Shown: one piece after another, positions 25,152 to 33,761 of the stretch | Layout of the letters: the number at the start of each line of letters is the position of its first letter | Numbering within the stretch: position 1 is the first letter of the stretch | DNA from: an uncultured Coriobacteriaceae bacterium | Lineage (GTDB): Bacteria; Actinomycetota; Coriobacteriia; Coriobacteriales; QAMH01 | Reading direction: 5' to 3' | NCBI GenBank assembly: GCA_900544245.1 | Contig: UQUH01000007.1 | Location: forward strand, 1 to 52,199 | Length of the DNA: 52,199 nt | Translations under genes and position numbers: made by a program | The notes under the pieces: model-generated | The model's database searches: none | Told to the model about the DNA's origin: nothing | The model's input: only the letters and a program-made list of their open reading frames with translations

Positions 25152-27410
25152 TTACTCGCCAGTTGGCGGTTCCTTGCCCGTTTTGCCCTTGCGTGCCATT
25201 CCGTATTGGATGACGAAGACGGCGACGATAATCGCGATGCCAATCACGTCCGTGATTGATTCGGGAACCATGAGCGCGAGGCCGCCGGCTATGAGGACGA
25301 TGCGCAGGAGCATGGGTATTCGCTCGAAGAGATTGCCGTTGAGGCCGGCTGCGATGCCGAAGAGGCCCACAAGCGAGGTGATGATCGGGATGATGATTTC
25401 CCACCAATTGCTCATTCCGTCGAGCAGCATGATTGGATTGAAGGCGAAGATGTAGGGCACGATGAACGCGGCGATGGCGATCTTGCTTGCCGTGAAGGCC
25501 GTCTTCATCGGATTTGACTTGGCGATGGCGCTGCCCGCGTATGCCGCCAGCGCGACAGGTGGCGTGATGTCGGCCACGATGCCGAAGTAGAAGACGAAGA
25601 AGTGCGCGGCAACGGCCGGGATTCCGAGCTGGATGAGGATCGGCGCGCAGGTTGAGGCCATGATGCAGTAGTTCGCCGTGGTGGGGACGCCCATGCCCAG
25701 GATGATGCAGCACAGCATGGTGAGCACGAGGCCGATCATGGTCGCGTCGCCGGCGAAGTTGACGATGGCGTTGATGAGCGTGCCGGCCAGGCCCGTGACG
25801 GTGATGCAACCGGCGATGAGGCCGGCCATGGCGCAGGCGACGGCCACGGAAACGCAGCTGCGGGCACCGGCGATGAGGGCGTCGTAGCCCGTGGCCAGCG
25901 CCACCTTGAGCGAGTCGACGAAGACGTTGCCGACGGTCTGACCCTCGGAACGCTCCTTGACGCCGGTCACGAAGAAGTTGATGAAGCCGATGACGAAGGC
26001 GCCCAGGATAGAGATGGCAGCCGATACGGCCATGGTGCGCGCACCCGAGGCGACGAGCCAGACGAGCAGCACGAGCGGAATGACGAGGTAGCAGTTCTTG
26101 CCGAGGTAGCTCCATTTGGGAAGCTCGGCACGCGGGATGCCCTCGAGCTGGAGCTTCTTCGCCTCGAGATGCACGGCGAGGAAGATGCCCGTGAAGTAGA
26201 GCAAGGCGGGGATGATGGCCTTGGCGGCGACCTCGATGTAGGGGATGCCCATGTACTCGGCCATCAAGAAGGCGGCGGCGCCCATGATGGGCGGCATGAT
26301 CTGGCCACCCGTCGAAGACGCGGCCTCGACGGCACCGGCGAACTCGGGCTTGTATCCCGTCTTCTTCATCATGGGGATGGTGACCGATCCGGTCGTGACG
26401 GTGTTGCCGACCGACGAGCCGCTCACCATGCCGCACAGGGCGCTTGAGATGACGGCGACCTTCGCGGCGCCGCCGCTCGACCAGCCGGCGATGCGGTTGG
26501 CGAACGATATGAAGAAGCCCGCGATGCCCGTGCGCTCGAGGAAGGCGCCGAAGATGATGAAGAGGACGATGTAGGTATAGCAGACGTTGATGGGCGTTCC
26601 GATGATGCCGTTGGTGGTGTAGAACATGCGATAGACGACGGTACGCAGGGCGAGCATGAGGTCCATGCCTCGGTCGACCACGAAGAAGTAGAAGGCGTAG
26701 ACGAGCAGGGCGGCCACCACGAAGATGATGGGCAAGCCGACGCTGCGACGGCAGAGCTCGGCCACGACGAGAATGCCGACGATGCCGATGACGATCATCA
26801 CCTCGTCAATGCGCGTGCCCAGCTTGATGATGGGCAACGCGTTGAACGCGAAGTAGAAGAAGCAGGCGGCTCCGATGATCATGAGCAGGATGTCGTACCA
26901 GGGAATGTAGTTGGTGCGGACCTTCTTCTTGTTGGCGGGATATACCAGAAAGCCGATGATGACGATGCATCCGAGGAAGAGTGTGAGCCTGATCTCGGGT
27001 AAAGCCGTGCTGAACAGCGTCATGCCGATGCAGTAGACGGAGAAGACGGCCATGATGGCCCTGACGATGATCTTGGGGACGCCCTCCCAGATGCGCGTGT
27101 TGGACTCGCGGTCGAACTTGCGCAGGATCTGCTCGGCCTCGTCGGTCTCGACGGGAGCGGCGGCCTTGTCCATGATGATGTCCGCGCCCTCTTCGGTCGC
27201 GATACCCGTCTCGATTTCCTCGCCGACGAGGTCGGAATCCTCGATGGCCTCGAGGGTCTGCTTTGTGGTCTGGTCCGGTGCGCCGGGGTGGGGCGGAAGG
27301 TCGACGACGGTCTCGCGCACGTCGACGTCCTGTTGCGCGGTGGGCGCGACGCCGGTCTTCTTTCTTTTGACCCTGTTACTGATTCTGCTTTCCCTAGCCC
27401 TGTGGACCAT
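25152..27410 (-). CDS. TRAP transporter fused small/large membrane subunit (DctQM type)
   Basis: A 752-residue permease. About 120 hydrophilic residues, acidic in their second half, precede the first helix (PKIIVRAIMAVFSVYCIGM). About four helices of DctQ type come first, then a long DctM-like part with family segments such as SGSSVGNTVTTGSVTIPMM and GGQIMPPIMGAAAFLMAEY. Fused 4TM/12TM permeases of this kind pair with TAXI-type binding proteins, and one is encoded 114 bp upstream. The start is set at ATG 27410, preceded by GAGGGAG. Substrate probably a C4-dicarboxylate, amino acid or other organic acid; not assignable. Confidence 0.92.
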   Translation of the reverse strand: MVHRARESRISNRVKRKKTGVAPTAQQDVDVRETVVDLPPHPGAPDQTTKQTLEAIEDSDLVGEEIETGIATEEGADIIMDKAAAPVETDEAEQILRKFDRESNTRIWEGVPKIIVRAIMAVFSVYCIGMTLFSTALPEIRLTLFLGCIVIIGFLVYPANKKKVRTNYIPWYDILLMIIGAACFFYFAFNALPIIKLGTRIDEVMIVIGIVGILVVAELCRRSVGLPIIFVVAALLVYAFYFFVVDRGMDLMLALRTVVYRMFYTTNGIIGTPINVCYTYIVLFIIFGAFLERTGIAGFFISFANRIAGWSSGGAAKVAVISSALCGMVSGSSVGNTVTTGSVTIPMMKKTGYKPEFAGAVEAASSTGGQIMPPIMGAAAFLMAEYMGIPYIEVAAKAIIPALLYFTGIFLAVHLEAKKLQLEGIPRAELPKWSYLGKNCYLVIPLVLLVWLVASGARTMAVSAAISILGAFVIGFINFFVTGVKERSEGQTVGNVFVDSLKVALATGYDALIAGARSCVSVAVACAMAGLIAGCITVTGLAGTLINAIVNFAGDATMIGLVLTMLCCIILGMGVPTTANYCIMASTCAPILIQLGIPAVAAHFFVFYFGIVADITPPVALAAYAGSAIAKSNPMKTAFTASKIAIAAFIVPYIFAFNPIMLLDGMSNWWEIIIPIITSLVGLFGIAAGLNGNLFERIPMLLRIVLIAGGLALMVPESITDVIGIAIIVAVFVIQYGMARKGKTGKEPPTGE

Positions 27411-27431
27411 ACGGTTCTCCCTCAAAACGCA

Positions 27432-27479
27432 TCGAAGCCATGATGGAAGGCAGGTGCGCCCCTCGCGTCATGGCTTCGA
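27432..27479 (-). other. Intercistronic hairpin between TAXI and TRAP genes
   Basis: Perfect 12-bp arms TCGAAGCCATGA (27432-27443) and TCATGGCTTCGA (27468-27479) with a 24-nt loop in the 114-bp gap. The usual role of such a hairpin is to stabilise the upstream message or attenuate, so that the binding protein outnumbers the permease. Confidence 0.6.
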
Positions 27480-27524
27480 CTTAGATCAAAACGCTTGATG
27501 GCCTAGAAGACCATCACCTCAAGA

Positions 27525-28532
27525 CTACTTCGTGGGAACGGTGATGTTCTTTTCCGCGAAGTACTTGGCGGCACCGGGATGATACGGGACGCTCGCGACG
27601 GACGCACCCTTCTCGAGGCTGATTTCGGCGTACTTGGCATGATTCTCGATGAGGTCGGGCGCGTTGTCAAAGATGTCGGCCGTGATGGCGTAGACGTCTT
27701 CCTCGGAGACTGCGTTGTCGACGATGATGACGGCGTCAACACCGACGGTCACCACGTCGGAATCCTGGCCGGAGTAGGTGCCGGCAGGGATGACCGCCTC
27801 GGAGTAGAAGTTGTTCTCGGCGATCAGCTGCTGGATGTGAGCCTGGTCGAGCGAGATCAGGTAGGCCTGCTTGGTGGTGGACAGGTCGGTGATGGCCGTG
27901 GTGGGAGCACCGGCGACGATGAAGGCAGCGTCGATCTTGCCGTCCTTGAGCGCGTCGGCAGAATCACCGAAACTCTGGTAGGTCGGGTTGATGTCGCTCT
28001 CGCTCAGACCATAGGCACCCAGGATGTCGATGGCGTTGAAGTACACGCCCGATCCGGCGGCGCCGATGGAGACGTTCTTGCCCGCGAGGTCGGCAACGGA
28101 CTTGATGTTGGGATCGCAGGTCACGATCTGCACCTGCTCCTGATACAGTGCGCCGAGCGTGGAGAAGGTGGTGACGGGCTTGCCCTCGAACAGGTTGGTG
28201 CCGTCGTAGGCGTAGGCCATGACGTCAGATTGAGCAAAGCCGAGCTCGGCGGTGCCGTCCTCGAGCTCCTGGATGTTGGCCTGCGAGCCACCGCTCGAGG
28301 CAGCCGTGATGCTCACGTCGGTGTTGTTGGTCGCATGCTGCGCGATGACGGAACCGAAGGCGTAGTAGGTGCCGGACTCGCCGCCGGTCACGAAGCGCAG
28401 GCTACCGCCGTTGTCGGCGCTGGAGCTACTGCTCGAGCTACCGCCGCCGCAGCCGACCAGGGCGAAGGAAAGCGCCAGGGCCAGGGCGATGACGCCCGCG
28501 ACTGAGGCGAACCTCTTCTTGTTCATTTTCAC
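27525..28532 (-). CDS. TAXI-family TRAP solute-binding lipoprotein
   Basis: A 335-residue lipoprotein: MKMNKKRFASVAGVIALAL signal, lipobox LVGC, poly-Ser linker, then a TAXI fold with FVTGGESGTYYAFGSVIAQH (the family's ligand-loop signature) and DLAGKNVSIGAAGSGVYFNA. A GTG codon at 28532 is favoured over ATG 28526 because AGGAGAG sits 8 nt upstream of it. It delivers a small carboxylate or amino acid to the fused TRAP permease downstream. The leader region 28533-28768 is AT-rich and presumably holds both divergent promoters. Confidence 0.93.
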   Translation of the reverse strand: MKMNKKRFASVAGVIALALALSFALVGCGGGSSSSSSSADNGGSLRFVTGGESGTYYAFGSVIAQHATNNTDVSITAASSGGSQANIQELEDGTAELGFAQSDVMAYAYDGTNLFEGKPVTTFSTLGALYQEQVQIVTCDPNIKSVADLAGKNVSIGAAGSGVYFNAIDILGAYGLSESDINPTYQSFGDSADALKDGKIDAAFIVAGAPTTAITDLSTTKQAYLISLDQAHIQQLIAENNFYSEAVIPAGTYSGQDSDVVTVGVDAVIIVDNAVSEEDVYAITADIFDNAPDLIENHAKYAEISLEKGASVASVPYHPGAAKYFAEKNITVPTK

Positions 28533-28715
28533 GATGATCTCTCCTCTTCACGTGGAAACAAAGCCATGCATGTTTTGAGTATGCACGGAAAACTCTATGC
28601 ATTATATCTGCAAATTATTGCGTCAATTGTTTCATTAAAGAAACAGATTACGGTTTGGTGGCATTCGGGTGTCCGATTTGCCGTATGGGTACGAAAGACT
28701 TTATCGCTTTTGGCG

Positions 28716-28721
28716 TATAAT
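28716..28721 (+). promoter_or_regulatory. Candidate -10 element for the flavin reductase operon
   Basis: A perfect TATAAT 47 bp before the flavin-reductase start. No clear -35 hexamer is visible at 17-18 bp. The flanking DNA is markedly AT-richer than the genes. Confidence 0.5.
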
Positions 28722-28768
28722 CATGGCGCTAGGGAACGTCGCGGTTGGTTTCGAGACGGGAGGCCGTC

Positions 28769-29311
28769 ATGTCCAAGAACATTCTGCTCGTCCATGCGAG
28801 TCCGCGTTCGGGCGGAAACTCGAGCATCCTCGCCGACTGGTTCGAGCGCGGGGCGCTCGAGGCGGGCAACGAGGTCACGCGCGTCGAGGTGGGACATGCG
28901 AACATTTCCGGCTGCATGGCCTGCGAGTACTGCTTTTCGCACGATGGCGCATGCGTCCAGGATGACGACATGCAAAAGTTCTATCCGCTGCTGCACGAGG
29001 CGGACGTGATCGTGTACGCGACGCCCATGTACTTCTACAACTTTCCCGCGCAGCTGCGCGCCTTCCAGGATCGCATGTTCTGCGGTGTCACAAAGCCCTT
29101 CGGCATTACGGCCACCGCCTTGCTGCTGTGCTTCGAGGACAAGGACGTCTCGACGTGCGATCCTGTCGTCGACAGCTACCGCGTGGCGGCCAATTACTGC
29201 AAGCAGGAGAATCTCGGCGAGGTCATCGTCAACAACGTCTACGAGAAGGGCGCCATCGAGGGCAACCCCGGGCTGCAGAAAGCCTACGAGCTCGGCCTGA
29301 GCATCAAGTAG
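28769..29311 (+). CDS. NADPH-dependent FMN reductase / iron-sulfur flavoprotein-like
   Basis: A 180-residue flavodoxin-fold protein. The FMN loop HASPRSGGNSSILADWF is at the N-terminus. A cysteine-rich segment ISGCMACEYCFSHDGACVQDDDM, typical of NAD(P)H-dependent FMN reductases and iron-sulfur flavoproteins, lies at about residues 49-71. ATPMYFYNFPAQLRAFQDR is the second conserved flavin contact. GGGAGG ribosome site. It precedes the diacylglycerol kinase gene by 14 bp. Physiological partner unknown. Confidence 0.88.
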   Translation: MSKNILLVHASPRSGGNSSILADWFERGALEAGNEVTRVEVGHANISGCMACEYCFSHDGACVQDDDMQKFYPLLHEADVIVYATPMYFYNFPAQLRAFQDRMFCGVTKPFGITATALLLCFEDKDVSTCDPVVDSYRVAANYCKQENLGEVIVNNVYEKGAIEGNPGLQKAYELGLSIK

Positions 29312-29325
29312 ACGGGGAGAAGACG

Positions 29326-30261
29326 ATGGACGACATGCCCGCATCGATCCTGGTCGTGGCCAATCCGGCCGCCGGCAATGGCACGGGTACGCAGGCAGCA
29401 CGCCGGGCCGTCGGCGAGTTCGAGGCGGCGATTGCCGGCGGGAGGGCAGCCCCGTTTCTTGCCGGCGTCGAAGTGGACGCCGCTTTCCTGAGCTCGGCCG
29501 ACCAGACGCGCTCTCTCATAGAGGGCTCCGCCGATCGGCGGGCCATCGTCGCCGTGGGCGGTGACGGGCTCGTGCATCTGGTGGTAAACGCCCTCATGGC
29601 GATCGTGCCGGAGCGACGACCGGCTCTCGCGGTGGTGCCCGCCGGGACGGGCAACGACTATGCCCGCGCGCTTGGCCTGCCACTCGACCTGAAACGCTCC
29701 GTGCACGTCATTTTGCAAGCCAGCCCGCGCCCCGTTGACCTGGGACTGTGCAACGGCGAGTATTTTGCCGAGACCCTCTCGTTCGGTCTCGATGCCGCCA
29801 TCGCGCTCGATACCGTGCGTCGGCGCGAGGAGACCGGGCGCTCGGATGCGGGCGTGTACTTCGCGAGCGGCATCGACCAGCTGACGCATAACCTGGTGTC
29901 GCGGAATTACCACGGCAATCTGGACGGGCATCCCATAGAGGGCACGAGTGTCACCTTTGCCGTGCAGGTCGGGCCGTACTATGGCGGCGGGTTCAAGATT
30001 TGCCCGGAGGCAAAGATAGACGACGGCGTGCTCGATCTGTGCATTTCGCACCCGCCGGTAAGTGTCGCCCGGGCAATCTACATCTTCATGCGCGCGAAGA
30101 ACGGCAAGCACGTGCATATGAAGCCCATGGAATTCGCACGTGCGCGGCATGCCCTCATCGAGTTCGACGAGGAGCCGCCTTGTCAGATCGACGGCGAGCC
30201 GTTGCACGCCACGCGCTTCGATATCACCTGCGAGCACCAGGCGCTGCGCGTGCTGACCTGA
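29326..30261 (+). CDS. Diacylglycerol kinase-family lipid kinase (YegS/DgkB-like)
   Basis: A 311-residue kinase. The catalytic segment is VAVGGDGLVHLVVNAL with PAGTGNDYARALGLP after it, which are the nucleotide-binding landmarks of the DAGK catalytic family. The C-terminal half is the beta-rich domain typical of YegS/DgkB (YYGGGFKICPEAKIDDGVLDL). It probably phosphorylates diacylglycerol or a related lipid at the membrane. GGGGAG start site. A palindromic repeat begins 4 bp after the stop. Confidence 0.9.
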   Translation: MDDMPASILVVANPAAGNGTGTQAARRAVGEFEAAIAGGRAAPFLAGVEVDAAFLSSADQTRSLIEGSADRRAIVAVGGDGLVHLVVNALMAIVPERRPALAVVPAGTGNDYARALGLPLDLKRSVHVILQASPRPVDLGLCNGEYFAETLSFGLDAAIALDTVRRREETGRSDAGVYFASGIDQLTHNLVSRNYHGNLDGHPIEGTSVTFAVQVGPYYGGGFKICPEAKIDDGVLDLCISHPPVSVARAIYIFMRAKNGKHVHMKPMEFARARHALIEFDEEPPCQIDGEPLHATRFDITCEHQALRVLT

Positions 30262-30264
30262 GGT

Positions 30265-30313
30265 GATGAGACAGTTGTTCGATGAGACAACGTCCCTGAG
30301 CAACTGTCTCATC
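30265..30313. repeat. Interspersed ATGAGACAG palindrome, copy 4 (with internal partial copy)
   Basis: Outer arms GATGAGACAGTTG (30265-30277) and CAACTGTCTCATC (30301-30313) are perfect. Inside lies an extra GATGAGACAACG half-site, as if one arm had been duplicated. It occupies almost the whole 58-bp gap between convergent genes, 4 and 7 bp from their stops. Confidence 0.9.
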
Positions 30314-30319
30314 TCGCCA

Positions 30320-31396
30320 CTACAGCAGCGTTGCGTTCAACAGCACGGGGTTGTGGTCGGTGAACTCGAAGTCCGCGTCGATGGTCTCGAGCGTGTCGAT
30401 GCGTACGTTATCCGAGACGATGAATCCGTCGATCATGTAGAACTGGAAGTTCGCCGAGCCGTCATAGGGACGGTCGAGCGAGCGGCAAGTGGGCGTCGCG
30501 TTGTCCATCACCGCCGTAAGGCCGTCACCCAGCGAACTCACGTCGATGTAACCGCATTGCCACAGGTCGTCGTCTTGTAGCGGATACATGGACGTGTCCA
30601 CGTTCGAGAAGCTCTGGTTGAAGTCGCCGCCGGCGATGACGTAGTTGCCCCTCGCGCGCTCTTCCTGCAGCAGCTGGGCGAGCTGCGCCGTCTGCGCCGC
30701 CTTGCCCTCGCCGTCGTCATAAGCCTCGAGGTGCAGGTTCACGAGCACGAGCTCGGCGGTGCCGCCCTGTATGGGCACGCGTTCGACGAGCAAGCAGCGT
30801 TTGAGGTTGCCCAAGCGCACGGGCCAGGAGAACGGGCAGGGGAGCTGCACGCGTTCGGCGCTGCTCGGCTGCATGCGCGAGAGCGTCATAATGCCACTTT
30901 CGACGGCGCCGATGGGCGGCAGGGGATAGGGGACGTAGGCCACGTCGTAGTTGAGGGCGTAGGCCGATGCGTACGCGGGGGCAAACGCCGTGGCGATGCG
31001 CGCCCGTTCGTTGATGCCATACGTGCGCTCGGAATCCTGATCGACCTCCTGGAGGAAGATGAAGTCGGGGTCGAGGGCAGCGAGTTCGTCTTCGATGCCG
31101 GCGAGGTTCGCCAGGACGCCATCATGCGAGACGGTACGCACACCATCGCCGCCATCCATGAAGAAGTCTGCTTGCCTGGAGAGACCGCCGTAGCCCGCGT
31201 TCCAGGTGACGACGCTGACGCTTTGCCCGGGCTCGAGCGTTTCCCGGGCCACGCCATGAATCTCGATTTCCTGCGTGGCGGGCGGATTGTATTCCGTGAC
31301 GGTGAGGAAGGCGACCAATGCGAGGATGAAGACGACGAGTATCGCGACGATGATGCCGATGACCTTTCCCGTCTTGCGGGCGATGGATGCTGCCAT
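30320..31396 (-). CDS. Membrane-anchored endonuclease/exonuclease/phosphatase-family protein
   Basis: A 358-residue protein with a basic N-terminus and one hydrophobic segment (about residues 11-32), so it is anchored or exported. The EEP fold follows with all catalytic landmarks: TWNAGYGG (Asn), FLQEVDQ (Glu), NLHLEAYDD, GGDFNQSF, MIDGF and the terminal TDHNPVLL (Asp-His). These enzymes hydrolyse phosphodiesters in nucleic acids, inositol phosphates or phospholipids. With a surface position and a lipid kinase opposite, a phospholipid or extracellular DNA substrate is plausible but unproven. The start at 31396 is chosen for AAAGGCGG upstream. Confidence 0.88.
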   Translation of the reverse strand: MAASIARKTGKVIGIIVAILVVFILALVAFLTVTEYNPPATQEIEIHGVARETLEPGQSVSVVTWNAGYGGLSRQADFFMDGGDGVRTVSHDGVLANLAGIEDELAALDPDFIFLQEVDQDSERTYGINERARIATAFAPAYASAYALNYDVAYVPYPLPPIGAVESGIMTLSRMQPSSAERVQLPCPFSWPVRLGNLKRCLLVERVPIQGGTAELVLVNLHLEAYDDGEGKAAQTAQLAQLLQEERARGNYVIAGGDFNQSFSNVDTSMYPLQDDDLWQCGYIDVSSLGDGLTAVMDNATPTCRSLDRPYDGSANFQFYMIDGFIVSDNVRIDTLETIDADFEFTDHNPVLLNATLL

Positions 31397-31444
31397 GGAT
31401 GGTCCGCCTTTCGTGTGTTGTGCGCGTCTGCTCATTTTATACTG

Positions 31445-31461
31445 TGCAAGATTAGCTTGCA
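31445..31461. promoter_or_regulatory. Small inverted repeat by the endonuclease-family gene promoter
   Basis: TGCAAG-N5-CTTGCA forms a perfect 6-bp inverted repeat just upstream of a minus-strand TATAAA (31436-31441). Position suits an operator or a chance promoter-proximal repeat. Confidence 0.35.
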
Positions 31462-31524
31462 TTGTTCTGTCATTTCGACCGGAGGCGCATGGCGCCGTAG
31501 CGGAGAAACCTATGACGAGAGGAA

Positions 31525-31557
31525 AATGAGACAGTTACTCTGAGCAACTGTCTCATT
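31525..31557. repeat. Interspersed ATGAGACAG palindrome, copy 5
   Basis: Perfect 12-bp arms AATGAGACAGTT (31525-31536) and AACTGTCTCATT (31546-31557) with a 9-nt loop. This copy lies between divergent genes, 30 bp upstream of the NUDIX start, unlike the copies at 3' ends. Confidence 0.9.
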
Positions 31558-31586
31558 CCCAAGGTCAGAGTAGGAGAGAGTAGATC

Positions 31587-32084
31587 ATGAGCATACAGAC
31601 CACGCTGTGCTACATAGATGACGGAAGCGCCTACCTCATGTTGCATCGCGTGAAGAAGGAACATGACGTCAACAAGGGCAAGTGGATCGGCATCGGCGGC
31701 AAGTTCGAGCCCGACGAAAGCCCCGAGGAATGCATGATGCGCGAGGTGCACGAGGAGACGGGCCTGGCGCCGCGCGCATGGCGCTACCGTGGTATCGTCA
31801 CTTTCGTCTCTGGCCGCTGGGTGACCGAGTACATGCACCTCTTTACGATCACGGACTGGACCGGCACGGTACGGAGCTGTAACGAGGGCATATTAGAATG
31901 GGTGCCCAAAGACGAGCTCCTGGATTTACCGCATTGGAAGGGCGACGAGGCGTTTCTCAAGCTCATTGCCGACCCCGAGCAGCCCTTCTTCTCGCTCAAG
32001 CTCGTCTACGACGCAAATGACGAACTCGTCGAGGCAAGCCTGGACGGCGAGCCCCTCGACCTCGTAGATTGGAACTGGGCATGA
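31587..32084 (+). CDS. NUDIX hydrolase, MutT-like (8-oxo-dGTP diphosphatase type)
   Basis: A 165-residue protein with a complete Nudix box, starting at GGKFEPDESPEECMMREV and ending HEETGL, which binds Mg2+ and hydrolyses a nucleoside diphosphate-X bond. The N-terminal CYIDDGSAYLMLHRVKKEHD and the IGIGGKFE lead-in resemble the 8-oxo-dGTP diphosphatases of Gram-positives. The stop overlaps the start of hslO (ATGA), so the two genes are coupled: a nucleotide-pool sanitiser with a redox chaperone, both oxidative-stress functions. Confidence 0.9.
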   Translation: MSIQTTLCYIDDGSAYLMLHRVKKEHDVNKGKWIGIGGKFEPDESPEECMMREVHEETGLAPRAWRYRGIVTFVSGRWVTEYMHLFTITDWTGTVRSCNEGILEWVPKDELLDLPHWKGDEAFLKLIADPEQPFFSLKLVYDANDELVEASLDGEPLDLVDWNWA

Positions 32085-32971
32085 ACGTCATCGACATGAA
32101 GCGCGACCACGTGGTTCGCGCCACCGCAGCCAACGGGACCATCCGCGCCTTCGCCGTGTACTCGCGCGGGCTCGTGGAGGACGCGCGACGCATGCACGAG
32201 CTGTCACGTACGGCCACGGCCGCCCTGGGTCGCACGCTCACGGCCGCCGCCATGATGGGGACCATGATGAAGGGCGACAAGGACGCGCTCTCCATCGTCT
32301 TCAATGGCGATGGGTCGTTGGGTAACATCACCGTGACGGCGAAGTCGGATGGTAGCGTCAAGGGCTATGTGGGCAATCCGCAAGCCTCGCTTCCCTCCAA
32401 GGTGGGCGAGAAACTCCGCGTGGGCGAGGTCGTGGGCAAGGGCACGCTGCGCATCATCTACGACCTGGCGATGCGCGAGCCCTATAGCGGCGTCGTCGAG
32501 ATTCAGTCCGGCGAGATCGCCGACGACATCGCGTACTACCTCACGTCGAGTGACCAGATTCCCTCGGCGGTCTCGTTAGGCGTGCTGTTCAACGACGATA
32601 GCTCCGTGCGCGAGGCCGGTGGCTTCATCGTCCAGCTCATGGATGGGGCGACCGACGAGACAGCCGCGCTGCTCGAGGAACGTATCGCGTCTCTGCCGAG
32701 CGTCACGACGATGCTCTCCGAGGGAGAGACGCCCGAGAGCATCCTGGAACGGATCTTGGGCGACATGGACTTGCAGATTCTCGAGGACGGTCCCGTGGCG
32801 TTTCGCTGCGACTGCACGCGCGAGCGCACGCTCAAGCTGCTCTCGCTCGTGAGTGCCGACGAGCTGCAGGACATGGTCGACGAGGGCGAGGACGTGGAGA
32901 TGGTCTGCGCGTTCTGCAACAGCAAGTACCAGTATTCGCCCGATGAGATTGCTGCGCTGATCGAGGAGTGA
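32081..32971 (+). CDS. hslO: Hsp33 redox-regulated chaperone
   Basis: A 296-residue Hsp33. The N-terminal part has RAFAVYSRGLVEDARRMH and GRTLTAAAMMGTMMKGD; the C-terminal zinc site is CDC around residue 238 and CAFC around residue 276 (C-x-C...C-x-x-C). The four cysteines hold Zn2+ when reduced and form disulfides on oxidation, switching on holdase activity. The start at ATG 32081 lies inside the NUDIX stop. Confidence 0.96.
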   Translation: MNVIDMKRDHVVRATAANGTIRAFAVYSRGLVEDARRMHELSRTATAALGRTLTAAAMMGTMMKGDKDALSIVFNGDGSLGNITVTAKSDGSVKGYVGNPQASLPSKVGEKLRVGEVVGKGTLRIIYDLAMREPYSGVVEIQSGEIADDIAYYLTSSDQIPSAVSLGVLFNDDSSVREAGGFIVQLMDGATDETAALLEERIASLPSVTTMLSEGETPESILERILGDMDLQILEDGPVAFRCDCTRERTLKLLSLVSADELQDMVDEGEDVEMVCAFCNSKYQYSPDEIAALIEE

Positions 32972-33125
32972 AGGGCTAGAACGCGGGCACGGATGAGGGC
33001 GGGGTTTTCCTGATGGTGAAGAAAAGAGCCTGTGCGAGGAACGTGTCTATGCAGAAAATGGTGAGGATTATAAGGTGTGCCTTTCGTTGTAAGGTGAATG
33101 AATTGCTGTAAAGCGCTCTGAATCT

Positions 33126-33153
33126 TTAAAACCTGACAGAAGCCAGGTTTTAA
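33126..33153. terminator. Bidirectional terminator-like hairpin
   Basis: TTAAAACCTG (33126-33135) pairs perfectly with CAGGTTTTAA (33144-33153) around an 8-nt loop. It lies between convergent hslO and the unknown gene and includes the latter's TAA stop. A/T-rich stem ends serve as the U tract in both directions. Confidence 0.7.
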
Positions 33154-33689
33154 GAGGCCGTATTGTTCCAAGGCAGTGCGCTCTCGTTGTACCCGCGACT
33201 AGAAAGCTCATGGTTGCAGTAAAGGACAATCATGCGGATTTTTTCCATCGTCCTTATAGGATTGAAGCCGAGGGCTGCGCAAAGCGAGAAGGCGAGATCT
33301 ATATATATCCTGATGTAGTCGTTGCAGTTGTCCACCACCGAATCGGAAGATGAGCACTCGATCAGCTTCGCGAGTGTAAAAGGAATGCTTTCTCTAAATT
33401 CGTTCCATTTTGCAGATCCGAGCATTTCTACAATTTGGTCATATACATCCATTCCGTAACCTTCTCCAACAATGTTGTCGAGGAGTTTGAGTTCGTTCAT
33501 TCTGATGCCTGATCCGAGAGGCCAACCTTCGTCTAGCGCAAAGAGTCCGAACATGAACACATCAAGATGGAAGCTATGCAAGATGTCATCATCGCAACCT
33601 TTTCCGATGAGCAGCTCGAACTCGCTGTCGAGACGCTCTCGCAACTTCCTCGCTTCTTCTAATTGTCCGAATGATTCCCTGTCCTGCAT
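33150..33689 (-). CDS. Uncharacterised 179-residue protein
   Basis: No family was recognised with confidence. The protein is soluble and mostly helical, acidic in its first half, with four cysteines that are not arranged as a metal site. The segment FGLFALDEGWPLGSGIRMNELKLLDNIVG faintly resembles the acidic repeat of TerB-like domains. The base composition is clearly AT-richer than the neighbours, and codon use differs (many ATA, AGA and TTT). It has a good ribosome site (GGGGGAG). It lies between hslO and a toxin-antitoxin pair, with a run of 12 G upstream, so it is probably an acquired accessory gene. Confidence 0.7.
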   Translation of the reverse strand: MQDRESFGQLEEARKLRERLDSEFELLIGKGCDDDILHSFHLDVFMFGLFALDEGWPLGSGIRMNELKLLDNIVGEGYGMDVYDQIVEMLGSAKWNEFRESIPFTLAKLIECSSSDSVVDNCNDYIRIYIDLAFSLCAALGFNPIRTMEKIRMIVLYCNHELSSRGYNESALPWNNTAS

Positions 33690-33761
33690 GCTCTCCCCCT
33701 TGCCTCGGCTTCTTTTATATGGCTACACAGTCTCCGGAAGCCTATTTGTTAATTAATTATC

